A DNA stretch of 64,000 nucleotides from Chondrus crispus (lineage: Eukaryota > Rhodophyta > Florideophyceae > Gigartinales > Gigartinaceae): contig NW_005179159.1 of assembly GCF_000350225.1 (NCBI RefSeq), forward strand, positions 62,001 to 126,000. Reading direction: 5' to 3'. The stretch's first letter is position 1. Each line of letters starts with the position of its first letter. Shown here one piece after another: positions 41,679 through 54,249 of this stretch. The notes beneath the pieces were generated by a model, which was not told the DNA's origin, made no database searches, and worked only from the letters and a program-made list of their open reading frames with translations. The translations under genes were made by a program, and so were the position numbers.

Positions 41679-44600
41679 GTGCGAAAGGACGAAGACGCTG
41701 AGGCAACCGTGAGCCCGGCGCACATGAAGGAAGGCACTGTGGCAACCGTGAGCCAAGTGCCTAACAAGAAGCGCATCGAACGCGCCAGCGGCCGGACCCA
41801 GGGGGACCCGGGGCCGCCAGAAGAATTCAAGCCGCGTACGAACGCGACTTGTCGCGGGGACGCGGCCGACCGAAGGGCGCCCCGCGACCAAGGCCGAAGG
41901 ACGCGGAAGAGAAGTCGGAACCGGCGCCGGCGGCCCAGGCGGAACGATCTCGCCGAGCCGGGCACGCCGAAGGTGGTCGACGGCGTCATTTGCCTTATGA
42001 CGTCGAAGATTTACAACGTCCTCGGCTCGATAGCCACGGAGGGAAATGCCTTCAAGCCCCGCACGATCGCCGTTGATACGTGCTCAGGGTACAATCTGGT
42101 GAGGAAGGCGGACCTTCCTCCCGATTGGTCGCGGTACGTCATCCGCGACGCGCCACTGCCCCGATTGGCAGGCGCGAATAGCAACCCGCTTAAGCTCTCG
42201 GCCGTCGTACGCCTGGCCGTGCGGTTGAGGAACACGACGTTCCGAATTCCGTTCGTCGTGGCGGACCAGCTCGCCGTGCCGGTCCTCCTTGGTACGGCCT
42301 TCATCGATACACACGTACGAAGTATCGACATCGAAGCTCAACGGTTGGAGCTCCGCCAAGGTGGCTCCGTTGCCATCGTCGACGGGAAGGGGGAGCCGAC
42401 TCCCCCAACCAGGCGGCACGGACGTCAGACAAGCCGGGCTGACGCACGCGACGAAGCCCCGCAGGCAATCCGAATCGCCCGCTGGGTTACCATTCCCGCG
42501 AGGTCGCAGGCCCGTGTGCGCGTTACTACGACGGGGAGGGGACTCGTGTTTATAGAGCCGAAGCCGTCACTCCAACACCGACATGGAGTGAGGCTGACGA
42601 ACGGCGTCGTCGAGGTCCTGCCGAACCAGACCTTCGACGTCATCGTCGCGAACTTTTCGCGACAGGAAAGGCGGCTTCCGAAGCACACCGTCGTGGGATA
42701 CGCGAAGCGCAACCCCCTCGCGATCTTGACGCCCGAACGTCGCATCGCCGAGGGGATCGCGCACGCGCTACACCTCACCGACTTGACCGATCAAGTCGGA
42801 ACGGCAGGAGCTGGTCGACCAGGCTCCGCCCAGGGGGCAACCGTTGAGAAGAGAGGAACCGGTACGGACGGCCGACCGGCGAAGTGTCCGCCGCCGGAAG
42901 GGGGCACCGCACCCGCCTCTGAAAAGGATCCCGAAAATCCGCCGGAGGATTGGGAAAAAGAAATCGACTTGTCATACATCGATGATGACAAGTTCCGGGT
43001 CCACGTGCTCAAGATGCTCCGTAAGCACTCGAGTCTGTGGAGCGGGGCGCTCGGAACGATCCGAGCGACCGAACACCGCATTCCCCTCGAACCGGGTACG
43101 AAGCCGATACGTTCAATGCCCTACCGAAAGGGGCCGGCTATGCGTGAGATGGTCGCCAAGGAAGTCAACAAAATGTTGAACGCAGGGGTAATCGAACCTG
43201 CGAGCACCGAGTGGGCGTCCCCCGTGGTGCTCGTACCGAAGAAAGACGGCTCTCTTCGGTTCTGCGTGGACTACCGGCGTCTCAACGCAAAGACAGCAGC
43301 GGATTCGTATCCGCTGCCCCGGATGGACGACTGCATCGATTCGCTCGGAGATGCAGCCGTCTTTACGACGTTGGACTGCAATTCCGGTTATTGGCAGATC
43401 CCCGTCGCTCCGGAAGACCGGGACAAGACCACGTTCACTACGCATATGGGAACGTTTCGCCATTTGCGTATGCCGTTCGGGCTAAAAGGGGCACCGGCCA
43501 CCTTCCAACGTGCCCTCGACATCATCCTATCTGGCGTCCGATGGCAGATATGCCTCGTCTACCTGGATGATGTCATCGTGTTCTCCCGTACGCACGGAGA
43601 ACACGCAAAGCATCTCGACACTGTCTTGAGCTTGCTGAGGAGCGCCGGAATCTCCCTCAAGCTCAAGAAGTGTAGCTTCTTCCAACCAAAGGTGCACTAC
43701 CTGGGGCACGTCATTTCCCCAGGTAAGCTGAGCGTCGCCGAAGCGGCGGCGGACGCCTTCAAGACGTTCACCTTTCCGAGGACGTTGACGCAGGTGCGCT
43801 CGTACCTCGGAGCGTGCAACGTCTACCGCCGCTTCGTGAAGGGGTTCGCGAAGATTTCGCGCCCATTAACGGACATGACGCGCAAGGACGCGGACCCCAA
43901 CTTCGATGACCCGACCGAGCTACAACTTCAAGCGTTCGAAGCGTTGAAGGAGCGGATGATTCCCCGCCGATCCTAGCATTGCCGCGGTACGGTCGGCCGT
44001 ACATGATCGACACGGATGCTAGTGCCTACCAACTGGGCTGTACATTGCTCCAGGAACACGAAGGCGCCAACGACTGGCGCCCCGTGGGGTATTGGTCGTA
44101 CTCACTGTCCGATAGTGAGCGCAACTACAGCGCTACGGAGCGCGAATGCTTTGCCGTAGTGTGGGCCGTCCGCACACTACGGCCGTACATCGAAGGTACC
44201 AAGTTCATCGTCCGGACGGACCATGATGCCCTCCGATGGCTTATGTCCCTCACGGAGAGTTCCGGAAGGCTTACCCGGTGGCGACTGCGGTTGGCGGAAT
44301 ACGACTTCACCATCCAGTACCGCCCCGGGCGCGTGCACCAGGTGCCCGATGCCCTGTCACGCCTCGTGTCGCCAAGGGTCACTGACGACCCTCGCCCAGT
44401 CGTCGAAGTGGATGACGACATTCCCACCTTCGATGCGGGTACGACCGTCCGTGACATGTCGGACGAGCTCGCGGACCACGTCTGTACCGCGAGATGCGAT
44501 CACAAGGCCGTCCATGTCTTCGTGACAACAAGGAACCAAGCCGAATCGCGAAGAGGGTCGCGCGTCCGTACGCGCGACGAGCCGAGGGGCGACGACGAGG

Positions 44601-46231
44601 CCCCCGCTCTTGAAGGACCCACCTCGTTCTGGGAGGAGAACGACGAGTTCGACGCTGTCGACATCGAGCGCGCCGAACAACCCGAAGTTGGCGCGCCCGC
44701 CTCCACGGTCGCCCCTGCGCAGGACGACCTTCCGGCCCCTCTTACGTTAGAGGAGATAGCCGAAGAGCAACGCGTGGATGACTTCTGCCAGACCGTACTG
44801 GCACGACAGTCAGAGTCCCGGGACTCCGCGTTCTTCGAGGACCACCACGGGGTGCTCAAACGGAGACACCCCTTTGACCCTGACATCGTGCAGGTCGTGG
44901 TGCCACGGACGCTACGGGCTCGGCTTCTCCAGCTCTGCCACACACCAACCATCGCGGGGCACCCGGGCCAGAACCGTATGTACTTCGCGCTCCGTCGCGA
45001 GTACTACTGGCCCCATCTCGCTGCAGATGTCGCAGCTACGGTGCGAGGGTGCCGAACATGCGCGATGAACCGTGTTAAGTTGCGGAAACACCTCAACCGT
45101 TTGAAGTTGTTTCCGGCAACACGGCCGCTTGAGAGCCTCGCCATCGACATCTTGGGACCGCTACCCAAGACGAAGGCAGGGAAACGGTTCCTTCTCGTAA
45201 TTACGGACCGTTTCACCAAGCTGACTCAAGTTGTGGCACTGCGGACCGTAACCGCGTACACGGTAGCCGTCGCGTTCTGCGACGCGTGGGTATTTAAATA
45301 CGGTGTCCCACGTTCGCTACTGTCGGATAACGGACCGCAGTTTAACGCGAAGTTCTTCCACAGCACGTGCCGTGTCCTGGGGGTGACGAACTTGTACACT
45401 TCGGCGTACCACCCCCAGACGAACGGGCAGGTCGAGCGATACAACCGGACCATCGCTTCGATGTTACGCAATTACGTCGGCGAACATCAGGACGACTGGG
45501 ACGTGTACGTGGGGCCGCTCACGTACGCGTACAACTCCCACGTACATCGTACGACGAGTACCACGCCCTTCGAGCTCGTCCTCAGCCGACCCCCGCCGGA
45601 GTTCTCTCTACGTAGAGCCGACGGTGATGCGCCCCCGTCCGATAGGGGCAACGCGCGCGCTGAATTCCTCAAGACGTTGGACGACACGATCCAGAAGGCG
45701 TACGGGAGCCTGCGCCGGACGCAGGCTCGGTACAAGCGCGACTTCGATAAGCGCGTCAGACGGCTCAACGCACGTATCAAGCCAGGTAATTACGTCTACC
45801 TGAACCCCACCGATGGGGCAAAGACGTCTAACAAACTCGCGTCGCCCGCCGTCGGGCCATACCGGGTACTCGCCAACGACCGGCGAACCATCACGATCGA
45901 TCGTGATGGTGTCACCGAGCGCGTCTCCGCAGACCGCTGCGTGTACGCGCCGCCACCGACGGGCGCGCCACGGGCGAGTACAACAACCCCAAGTGACCTT
46001 GCCGACAAGGTCACCGAGGGCACGCAGTATGCCGTGGAACGATTACTCCGGCATCGAGGCATGGAGGACGGTACTATCGAGTTCCTCATCAAGTGGGCGG
46101 ATTACGACACGCCCACATGGACCGCCCGGACTCACGTTCCGGAGGAGTTGGTGTCTCGTTACGCCCAACGCCTCCGGAGACGCACCGGCAGGAACCTCAC
46201 GTCTGACGTGAACGCGGATGTTCACGCTTGA
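41679..46231 (+). mobile_element. pol region of the large gypsy element
   Basis: No ATG is needed at the start, because pol in this family is usually made by frameshift or read-through from gag. Parts in order: aspartic protease (AVDTCSGYNLV); reverse transcriptase (DYRRLNAKTAADSYPLP, active site YLDDVIVFS); RNase H (MIDTDASAYQLGCTLL); integrase with an HHCC finger (GHPGQNRMYF ... GCRTCAMNR) and DDE core (AIDILGPLPKTKAG, LLSDNGPQFNAKFF, NGQVERYNRTI); and a chromodomain (IEFLIKWADYDTPTWTAR) that in chromoviruses steers integration to marked chromatin. Broken, about one break. Confidence 0.9.
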
Positions 46232-49200
46232 GAGGGGGGCCCTCAACCGCTTCGTTACGGTTGACGTGAGGACCGCACAGAAGTCAAGCCGTATTTGACT
46301 TCCGAAACCCAAGGACAGACGACGTAAAGGCGAGGCAATACGGACTGCCAGCGAGGATCTCGACCCCGCAGCGAACGACGATACGAGGACGCAGAGCTCG
46401 AAGGGAAGTCGAATACCCCTTCCGGAGCTGAAAGGTCGGACACTCACCCCCCGAACAGGGTCACCGGACGTTCCGTTAAGTCCGATCACCGCGGCGAGGG
46501 GAGGTCCGACGACTGAGGCAACCCCAGCGGAATCACGGGAGTCCCTGGCTTGATAGGACGCAATGGCTGAAGAAAGCGGTACCGCGTAACGTATCCCACG
46601 CTGGAGGTTCGTAACGCAGTTGGAGGCTGGGAGGCGATCGCCTCCATACGGCACACCAGCCCCAGAACGCAGGAGGAGCTAGGCAAGATAAGGAGTTGCA
46701 AATTGCTGAGAAGAGCTGCAACGCGTGGGCGTAGAGACCGAGAGTCACTGTGGCTCGCGAGGATAGGGGTCCCGGATGCGACACCGAGCCACTCCGCCAA
46801 CGGCTAATACGCGAAAATTGGGGCAAGGAGAAATTACACTGTCGTATCCCCAACCCGGTCTCGGCAGCACCGGCGGTCGAGGTGTGAGAAAATGGAAAAA
46901 TATGGACTCTTGGCGTACAGTGCGGCAATTCCGCACAGCGCACCGTTCACTCGGTGCCAATATGCCAGCGCCGGAACGGGGAAAATTAACGGAAATTTAT
47001 TAGTGAAAGAAATGGGCAACTCACGTGAGCGAACGTACGCACGTTGGCACGCGAGACACAGCATGCCCCGACCCGACCCTTCAGACGGACAGCCCAGCAC
47101 ACGGGGGAGACACACCCCGCAGAGGCGCCAACGAAGCCGCGCTCCGAACGCGCAGCTTCCCGGCGGCACCGTACGAGATCGGCCGCCGAAAAGCGACGCC
47201 GTCGACACAGGCATCCTACCCGGACATCAAAAATTTTGGGTGGTGAAAATCGCCTTGGCCAGACGCGCAGCACGGATCGCACGTGCACGGGGCGGCGCGC
47301 GTGTCGTACGCTCGACCCGCAATGACGGGAAAGATACAAATCATCTCCTCTGGCTGAATGCGAACGCGACGTCGCGTTGCTCACTACAACGGATCGAGGA
47401 AGGCGTCCTTTTCGGGTACGGGATACGTGTGCTGCCGCTCGTGAAGCGACTGGCAGGGCCGTCGCTGGGATATCGGAGATTCGAGTCCGCCTTGTCCGAC
47501 CGAAAGACAAGGAGAGGAAGCCGTCGTCAGGGGGAAGAAGGGATGTCGCGCGACACACCGACTTTGCACTTCGTACACCCTCACCGCCTACAACCCCCGG
47601 CGCCGACAAGGCCGGCATAAGCACGAGGTCCCCGCGACGTGAGCGTCCCCGGGCTGATCGCAAATACATGTCCAACAGGCTGTCCGACACGGCCTCGGGC
47701 TCCTCGTCGATCTCATTTCCCCCCTCCCCGCGCACGTTCGTCGACGCCGCGCGCTTGTGCCCTCGCCCCGATGGCGAGGGGGCGCGCTGAAGGAGACGAA
47801 GTCCGCGCGCTTGTGCCCTCGCCCCGATGGCGAGGGGCGCGCGGGCGAGAAGAAGAATGCCGTTCGCGCTCGCGCCTCGCCCCGATGGCGAGAGGCGCGA
47901 GCGACGAAAAAGACGAACGGCGCACGCGCAGCGCCCTGCCACCGATGGCGGACGTCGCGCGAAGAAGAAAACGTACGGCGCACGCGCAGCGCCCCCGCCA
48001 CCGATGGCGGACGACGCGCAAAGAAGAAAACGTACGGCGCACGCGCAGCGCCCCCGCCACCGATGGCGGACGACGCGCAAAGAAGAATAAGTACGTCCAC
48101 GCGTTCACGCCCTCGCCCCGATGGCGAGGAGCGCGCGCAGGCAAGAAGCCGGAGCGCGAGGAGCGCCGGAAAAAGTCCTCGGGGAGCGCCGCGGGCCGAG
48201 CTTGCGAGGCCCAGGCGCTACCACGAGGACTTTTCCGCCGCACCGCAGCGCGAAGGTCGCGAGCCGTGCCCTCGCCATCGGCGGCGAGGGCCGCCAAACA
48301 TAAAGAACGTCGCCGTGCGTCGTCGGGCGCCCCTGCCCTCGCCGCCGACGGCGAGAGGCCTCAAGAAGGACGACCGTCGCGCGTGCCCTCGCCCCGAACG
48401 GTGAGGGACGCGCGAGACGAAGACAACGCGCCGTGCTCCGCCCCGGACGACGAAGGGGCAGGACGTGAAGACAGACGTTCGCTGCGCCGCGCGCCCTCAC
48501 CTCGAGTGGCGAGGGACGCGCGACAAGTAAAGACCTCCGTTCGGCCCAGCGCCCTCGCCCCCGAAGGGCGAGGGGTGGGGGACCTCAGACATACCCCGCC
48601 GCGCACGCCCTCGCCGCCGACGGCGAGACGCCTCAAGGAGCATACGGGCCCTCGCGCGCCCCTGCCCTCGCCACCGACGGCGAGAGGCCTCAAGAAGGAC
48701 GACCGTCGCGCGTGCCCTCGCCCCGAACGGCGAGGGACGCGCGAGACGAAGACAACGCGCCGTGCTCCGCCCCGGACGACAAAGGGGCGGGACGTGAAGA
48801 CAGACGTTCGCTGCGCCGCGCGCCCTCAGCCCGAATGGCGAGGGACGTGATAGATAAGAGCGTTCGTTGTGCGCTAGGCCCTCGCTACCGATGGCGAGAG
48901 GCCTCAAGGAGAATATGAGTTCGCGCGCGCCCCTGCCCTCGCTACCGGATGGCGAAGAGGGACGAGGGGAACGCGATCTGCCATCGCCCTTTCCTCCTCC
49001 GCTTTGAGGAAAGCACGGGCGGGCGTGCTGTGTCACGCCGATGACAAAGGGGAATTAGAAGCAACGAACAGACTCGAAGAAACGCGTCACGATGGAAGCA
49101 ATGTTTACTGTGTCGTCCTCGACGACGTAAGGGAAGAAGGGCACCGCGCGGTTGACGACCAGACCGCGCGGTCAGCGACTGGCATTGTTCGAGGGCCCGC

Positions 49201-49795
49201 GAGACCCCGAAGCATGTTTATCCGGGGGACAATACCCCGGATGCCGAGGTGTCTCGGTGTCCAGTTCGGCGAGGCTAGGCATGAAGACATGCGGCGTGCC
49301 CTCCCCATTGACGGTAGACGGAAGGGGTAGCCGGGCGAAACGAAAGGACCGGCTTGGATGGCCCCTCACCGGGGGCCACCAGTTCCAAGGACACGGTCGT
49401 GGACCGCGAGCGGGACTTCTGGAAACCCGGCGGAGGGAGCGGACCCGCTTGGGCCAGGACGACGCCACCCCCACGCGGTCCGGATGACGCACTTGGGAGT
49501 CCGAGCCCGCTCGAAGGCGGGGTCCCGACGGCCACCGCCTCCGCCATAGTTGGCTTCACGACGCCCGGGGGTGACTGCCGGAGAGGAATAGACCGCGGGT
49601 CGGCCATGCTGACACGGGCGGTGACGCGAGAGGGGACGACCAAATGGCGCTGTCAAGGACGAAGTGGGACAGTGCGCAAAGGGGGGGGGAAATTCGTATA
49701 CCAGGTCGGATCTGCTCGGGGTTCAGGGAGTGGGACGGACAGGTTCTGCAAGCCTCAGGAGTGAATGCGGACGTTCACTCTTGAGGGGGGGGTGA
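46232..49795 (+). other. 3.5-kb tail between pol and 3' LTR
   Basis: Unusually long for a gypsy element. It holds GC-rich open frames on both strands without recognisable domains and a hairpin-repeat array at 47,756-48,960. It ends in a purine-rich tract (GAGGGGGGGG) just before the LTR that serves as the polypurine tract. A 364-codon minus-strand frame (46,986-48,080) overlaps the array and is probably a product of high GC content. Confidence 0.6.
47756..48960 (+). repeat. Hairpin minisatellite in the element tail
   Basis: The inverted-repeat motif CCCTCGCC-CCGAT-GGCGAGGG or a variant recurs about eighteen times. In the first half the spacing is 57-60 bases (centres near 47,770, 47,827, 47,885, 47,945, 48,004, 48,063 and 48,121). 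The intervening bases are themselves similar (GCGCACGCGCAGCGCC and AAGAAGAAAACGTACGG types). A block of about 187 bases at 48,335 is repeated at 48,664. Confidence 0.88.
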
Positions 49796-50388
49796 TGTGG
49801 TATAACCCCAAACGCAAATTAGATTAGGATTGGATCAGGGACAGTAAGGCAACGAGCCTTACAGCCATGTGCGCACACACGTGTCCTCCACGTGTACGGG
49901 ACGCGTACTACACGTGGACTGTCAGCCCCGCCGGCTGACATCGCTACAGTGTCGGTAGACCGGCACTACTGTAGATTTATGATAGACTACGATGTACATT
50001 AAATATGAACGGACCGCCGGCGGTGGAGGACGACAAGCACGGACTTGTCAAGGATCCTCCACCTTGGTCCGCCCGCTTACTTTTAGGTACTTCCGTCCGT
50101 TTTACCTAGGAGTAGCACCGCGCGCGGGTTGAGGACGCGCGTAGCACGCCCACGAGCCGGCTCCGCCTCCGCCCGTCGGTACTGGATCGTCACCCAGTAC
50201 CGCTCCGGGGCGTCGAGGCGTAGAACCGCTCGCGCGTGCGCGCGTCCTCCCCGATCCCGCTCTACCACCGCTACCTCGAGCCCGTGCTCGGTACCGTGGG
50301 TGGGCCGTGCTTCTGTCTTCCCGCCGACCGGGGTCTTTCCGAACTGTCAGTACTCACCCCCCTCGTCGTTGGGGGTGATTATACTACA
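49796..50388 (+). repeat. 3' LTR of the large gypsy element
   Basis: Same length and ends as the 5' LTR, with about nine differences. The Copia fragment begins immediately beyond it. Confidence 0.93.
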
Positions 50389-52430
50389 CGCAGGTTCATA
50401 CCGCGCAAGATTTAACAAACGAATCCCGAGAAGGGCGGTCTACAACAGTAATTCCGTCCGACTTGACTTACTACCCAGAGACAACTGTCCCTATTGAGCC
50501 AGCCGAAAGAAGATATCTACTCAGGGCTCGAAATCCTCCTCAGAGGTTTGGTGCTCCTTCTGAGGAAGACACGTTGCTTATAGCTGACACGAATGAGAAT
50601 TGGAAAGTTCCAAATTCCCTCTACGAAGCACGAAGTAGAACTGACAGCCATCAGTAGCTTACTGCTGTTACGGAAGAAATTGATTCTGTGGAAAAGAAGG
50701 GGACTTGGAGGATTGAAACTGTGCCAGAAGGAACAAAAGCTGTTGACTCGAAACTTGTGTTTTCATTGAAACACAAAGCCGATGGCGCTGTTGACAAGTA
50801 CAAAGCGCGCCTGGTGGCCAAAGGATTTCAGGAGGGGCATGTGGAAGACTTCTATGCCCTGGTAGTGGATTTCTCTACAGTACGGCTCGTACTTTCAGTG
50901 ATGGGCCAACAGGGTGGTGTCATTCACCAGATGGATGTGAAGTCCGCATTCCTAAACGGAAGCTTCGATGATGCTGAATGTGTCTACCTGAACCCTCCTC
51001 CAGGGTTAGATCTCGGAGTCAAATCAGGCGAGGCATTGAAAATGGTAAAGGCATTGTATGGATTTAAGAGGGCCCCCAAGATCTGGCGTGACACGTGGGA
51101 CAGTGCAATGGGGCGACTCAGCTTTGGAAAGCTGAAGGCAGATGAATGCTTCTATTTCATCAAAGTGAACGGAAGCACGGTATATGTTCTCGTTTACGTG
51201 GACGACGTTCTGTTGGTTGGATTATGCGAAGAATCTGTTACCGTTGTGAAGAGAATGCTAATGGATGAATTCGAGATGAAGGATTTAGGAGTTGCAAAAT
51301 TCTTTCTTGGCGTCGAGTTCATGTACAAAAGAAAGCGGCGTTTGACTTCGACAGAAATTTTACATCGAGCAGACACTCGATAGATTCGGAATGTCAGACT
51401 GCAAAGCAGTTCCCACACCCCTACAGGTATCTGGTCACCAAGTCACAGAACGCGTTCCTGAAAACGATCCAAACTTAGGGCGTTACCGTGAGGCCATTGG
51501 CGCCCTACTTTACATTTCAACACGAACCAGACCTGATATAGCTGCTGCTGTTGGTATTTTCGCACGCAAATGTCAGGAACCAACCCACAACGACTGGATA
51601 GGCGTAAAAAGGATCATGAGGTACTTGAAGGGAACAACATCGTGGGGATTATTCTTGGAGTGGAAGAAAAATATGCAGCTGCCAAGTATCGAAGCGTTTG
51701 CAGACGCTGACTGGGCCGGAGACCTAATAGATCGTAAGTCAACGAGTGGAGTAGTTGTTCTGGTCAATGGTTGCCCAGTAGTTTGGAAAAGTAAGAAACA
51801 AGCTGGCGTGGCGCTCTCATCAACAGAGGCAGAGTATGTCGCGATGTCAGAGTGTGTCAAGGCAATCAAATGGTTCCGAATGATGCTATCAGAAATTAAT
51901 CTCCTGGTGAACAAACCGACTATTCTCAATGAAGACAACATGGGAGCAATCCGCTGGTCTAATGCTGAAAAGAGAGCTAAGCATGTAGACACTCGCTTCC
52001 ATTTCGTTAAGCATGAAGCTCAGAATGGAGTGATTAACGTGCAATACTGTACTTCGGAAGAAATGGTGGTGGACGCGCTGACTAAGGGGCTCAGTGCCTC
52101 TCGTTTTGCTCACTTAAAGCAAATGCTCTCCATACGGGACATCGATGACGCCGCGCATTAAGGAGGGGTGTTGAAAGCAAAAATGCTTGGCTGATGTGTG
52201 ATTGAATTGTCGTATTGTTGCTGCAATCGATATTGATGCAAGATAGTGAATTGTTGCGTTTTAAGTCTTATACCGTCTTCATAGGCTACAGCTGGAGGGA
52301 ACCCAGTCGTAGGTGGATTGACCCCTTTCCTCTCCACTAGGGAGAAGAAAAGTATTAGGAAACTCGTCTATATAAGAAGATAGACAACAGAGAGAAATAA
52401 AGTCTGGGGTTAACCTTGGGAAGTGACAAG
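50389..52430 (+). mobile_element. Ty1/copia element, 5'-truncated and broken
   Basis: Copia reverse transcriptase (KYKARLVAKGFQ, MDVKSAFLNGSF, active site YVDDVLLVG) and RNase H (FADADWAGDLIDRKSTSG, STEAEYVAMSECVKAIKW, VDALTKGLSA) to 52,161. Next comes AAGGAGGGG as polypurine tract and the start of a 3' LTR at 52,169 (TGTTGAAAGC). That LTR contains CTATATAAG and AATAAAG and ends near 52,430 (end not certain). Gag, protease and integrase are absent: the element is cut at 50,388 by the gypsy LTR. Broken, about two breaks. Confidence 0.85.
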
Positions 52431-53753
52431 CCAACGCAAAGGCCACTCCAAATCTCAGGAGTTCGGTCATATGGCGGGCATCAGGGACACTGGAGATTTT
52501 TTCTTCCAGGTCGGCAATCTGGTCAGTACGCTTGACCTGCTCTTCCCGGCTCAGAGCGTCGCATATCTAAGGCGATCTCATGGATGGCAGGCTTGTGTTT
52601 CCGGTCAAGACACGAGGTGCCCCAGCGCTGTCACAGAGCAGTATGCTTTTCAGGTACGGCGGTGGGTCCAACAGTATATTGGTTTGGTCAGGGAGTTTTG
52701 AGGGTAGATAAGCAGAGTCTGACAGCGCTCTCTCCGAACTGTATGTAGTTTCACCATGTGATGATCAATGCAGCTTGTGCCTGCGGTCTCTGGCGGCCCT
52801 CTGAATTGATGCATGGGAGACTGTTGACGGAAAGACATGCATTGTTACCTCGGGTGCCTTGCGATAAAAGTGATTGGCTCTCTTGGAAAAAGAGACTTTT
52901 TTGAGGCGCGAGGATGATGGAGAAAGACGAAAGGGCCACTCCCCGTATACCGTAGCGTGAGCGTGCACCGAAGACAAACACCTTGTTTCAGACGTCGATG
53001 TCGACAGACTCAAGGCAACCTGGACACCTCCACCGGCTCTTTGACGTGTAATCTTCATCTGCGGAGAGTGGACGAAGTGCCCGGTGTCCCATCTCGGATG
53101 CAAATCTACCTGATCTAAACCTGATCTAAATGCACAAGGATTAGGTTAATGTCACACGTGTACGTTTTCTGATCAAACCGTACAGTATGTGTTTTTTGAC
53201 TGGCAGCAGAACTTCCATCTTCAAGACAAATTGTATAAATTACTGCTCGCTCCGTCTCACGCGCCAAGCTCTTATATCTTGAGCAGCATGATACAATCCT
53301 CCTTATCGTTTTTAAAGGGAAGAATGCGTGTATACTTCAGCCGTTTCCCCTCCTAGAAACAAGTTCGTTTCCCAAACTTAAAAATACTGTACCTACTGGA
53401 TACCCTAGTGTTTATCCGACCGGAGCTTGTCCTCATATGAGGACAGCTCTTTTTATTGCAAAAATGTTTAATTTAAATTGAGCAATCAAAAAGCTTCCTA
53501 GAACACTATTTCCTTAACGTGCTTGTTTTCGGCAGTAGCGTCTCGAAGAAAGCCGGGATAGCAGCTTTGAATCGTAGAAAGATAACTCAATCTGCATTGT
53601 ATTGCAGATGGAGTACCTAGTTCCCTTTTTAAACTGGCGTTTTGGTTTCGAAGTTATTTTTCATCGGTTTGAAGGTGGTTTAAACAAGCTTCTTCTCCAG
53701 ACATATCTAAATCGACCAGGAAGAACATGCAATTCTCAAAAAGTTCGTTCTAG
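52431..53753. other. Stretch without a supported gene
   Basis: Short frames only. A 16-bp palindrome GTCCTCATATGAGGAC lies near 53,428-53,443, preceded by CCCTAGTG. A similar arrangement stands before the PiggyBac ORF (62,388), so this may be the end of a non-autonomous PiggyBac relative. Confidence 0.3.
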
Positions 53754-53757
53754 TCCC

Positions 53758-54209
53758 TGTAGACGCTCAGATCTCTTGTGAAACACGCGAACCCCGACTC
53801 ATACAGTACACATGTAGATGAACAAGCTACGGTAACTGATTGGCCGCACGCAGTATGATTGAGAAAGACAATTGGAGGATCAGGGGCGGTGCTCCTTGAC
53901 TATACCGCATGATCCGATTTGGTGTCAGTAGTACTGACAGTGGTGGTACTGACTCAGTACCACCAGGTCTCTTTCACTTCACCGCCGCTGGTGCCATCTC
54001 TAGCATTTCGTCGGACGATTCCCTGATATGCTAGGAGAACAAAAAACAGCGAAGTAAAGACAACGAACAACGAGGATGAAAGGCCCTTTCCCGGCCAAGT
54101 GACGTCCCCTTCAGATAAAGTCCTACAGGGCTACATCCGCAGACCTCTATTTGCGCCTGTATCTCACATTGCGTAGGCGTGTTCTGGCGTTTTCCCGTCG
54201 ACGTCTCTA
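53758..54209 (+). repeat. 5' LTR of the 5.7-kb gypsy element
   Basis: Starts TGTAGACGCTCAG and ends GACGTCTCTA. It carries two adjacent hairpins: GTCAGTAGTACTGAC, and the 25-base TGGTGGTACTGA/C/TCAGTACCACCA. Confidence 0.93.
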
Positions 54210-54249
54210 GAAATTTCTATCTGGCCAGAAGACTTCGAGACTACGCTGT

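Larger units (their letters stand above)
38303..50388 (+). mobile_element. 12.1-kb chromodomain Ty3/gypsy element
   Basis: Two 593-bp LTRs (38,303-38,895 and 49,796-50,388), a primer-binding site at 38,897, gag (38,973-41,532), pol (41,679-46,231), a 3.5-kb tail, and a purine-rich tract before the 3' LTR. The domain order is protease, reverse transcriptase, RNase H, integrase, chromodomain, so it is a chromovirus. The LTRs differ at about nine of 593 positions by my count (1.5 percent), so it is young. It looks nearly whole, with about two breaks in the coding part. The bases next to the two LTRs (TTCAT and CGCAG) do not match, so no target duplication is visible. Confidence 0.92.

Noticed and set aside
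46986-48080. 364-codon minus-strand open frame, and 403- and 242-codon plus-strand frames in the gypsy tail
   Set aside because: High GC and hairpin repeats keep several frames open at once. The translations are low-complexity Arg/Ala/Pro repeats without domains.
47756-48960. Palindromic repeats with regular spacing, superficially like a CRISPR array
   Set aside because: The intervening segments resemble each other, no cas genes are present, and the array lies in the tail of a eukaryotic retroelement. It is a minisatellite.
52423-53103. Frames of 92 and 112 codons behind the Copia LTR
   Set aside because: No domains, and the opposite strands are open at the same places.
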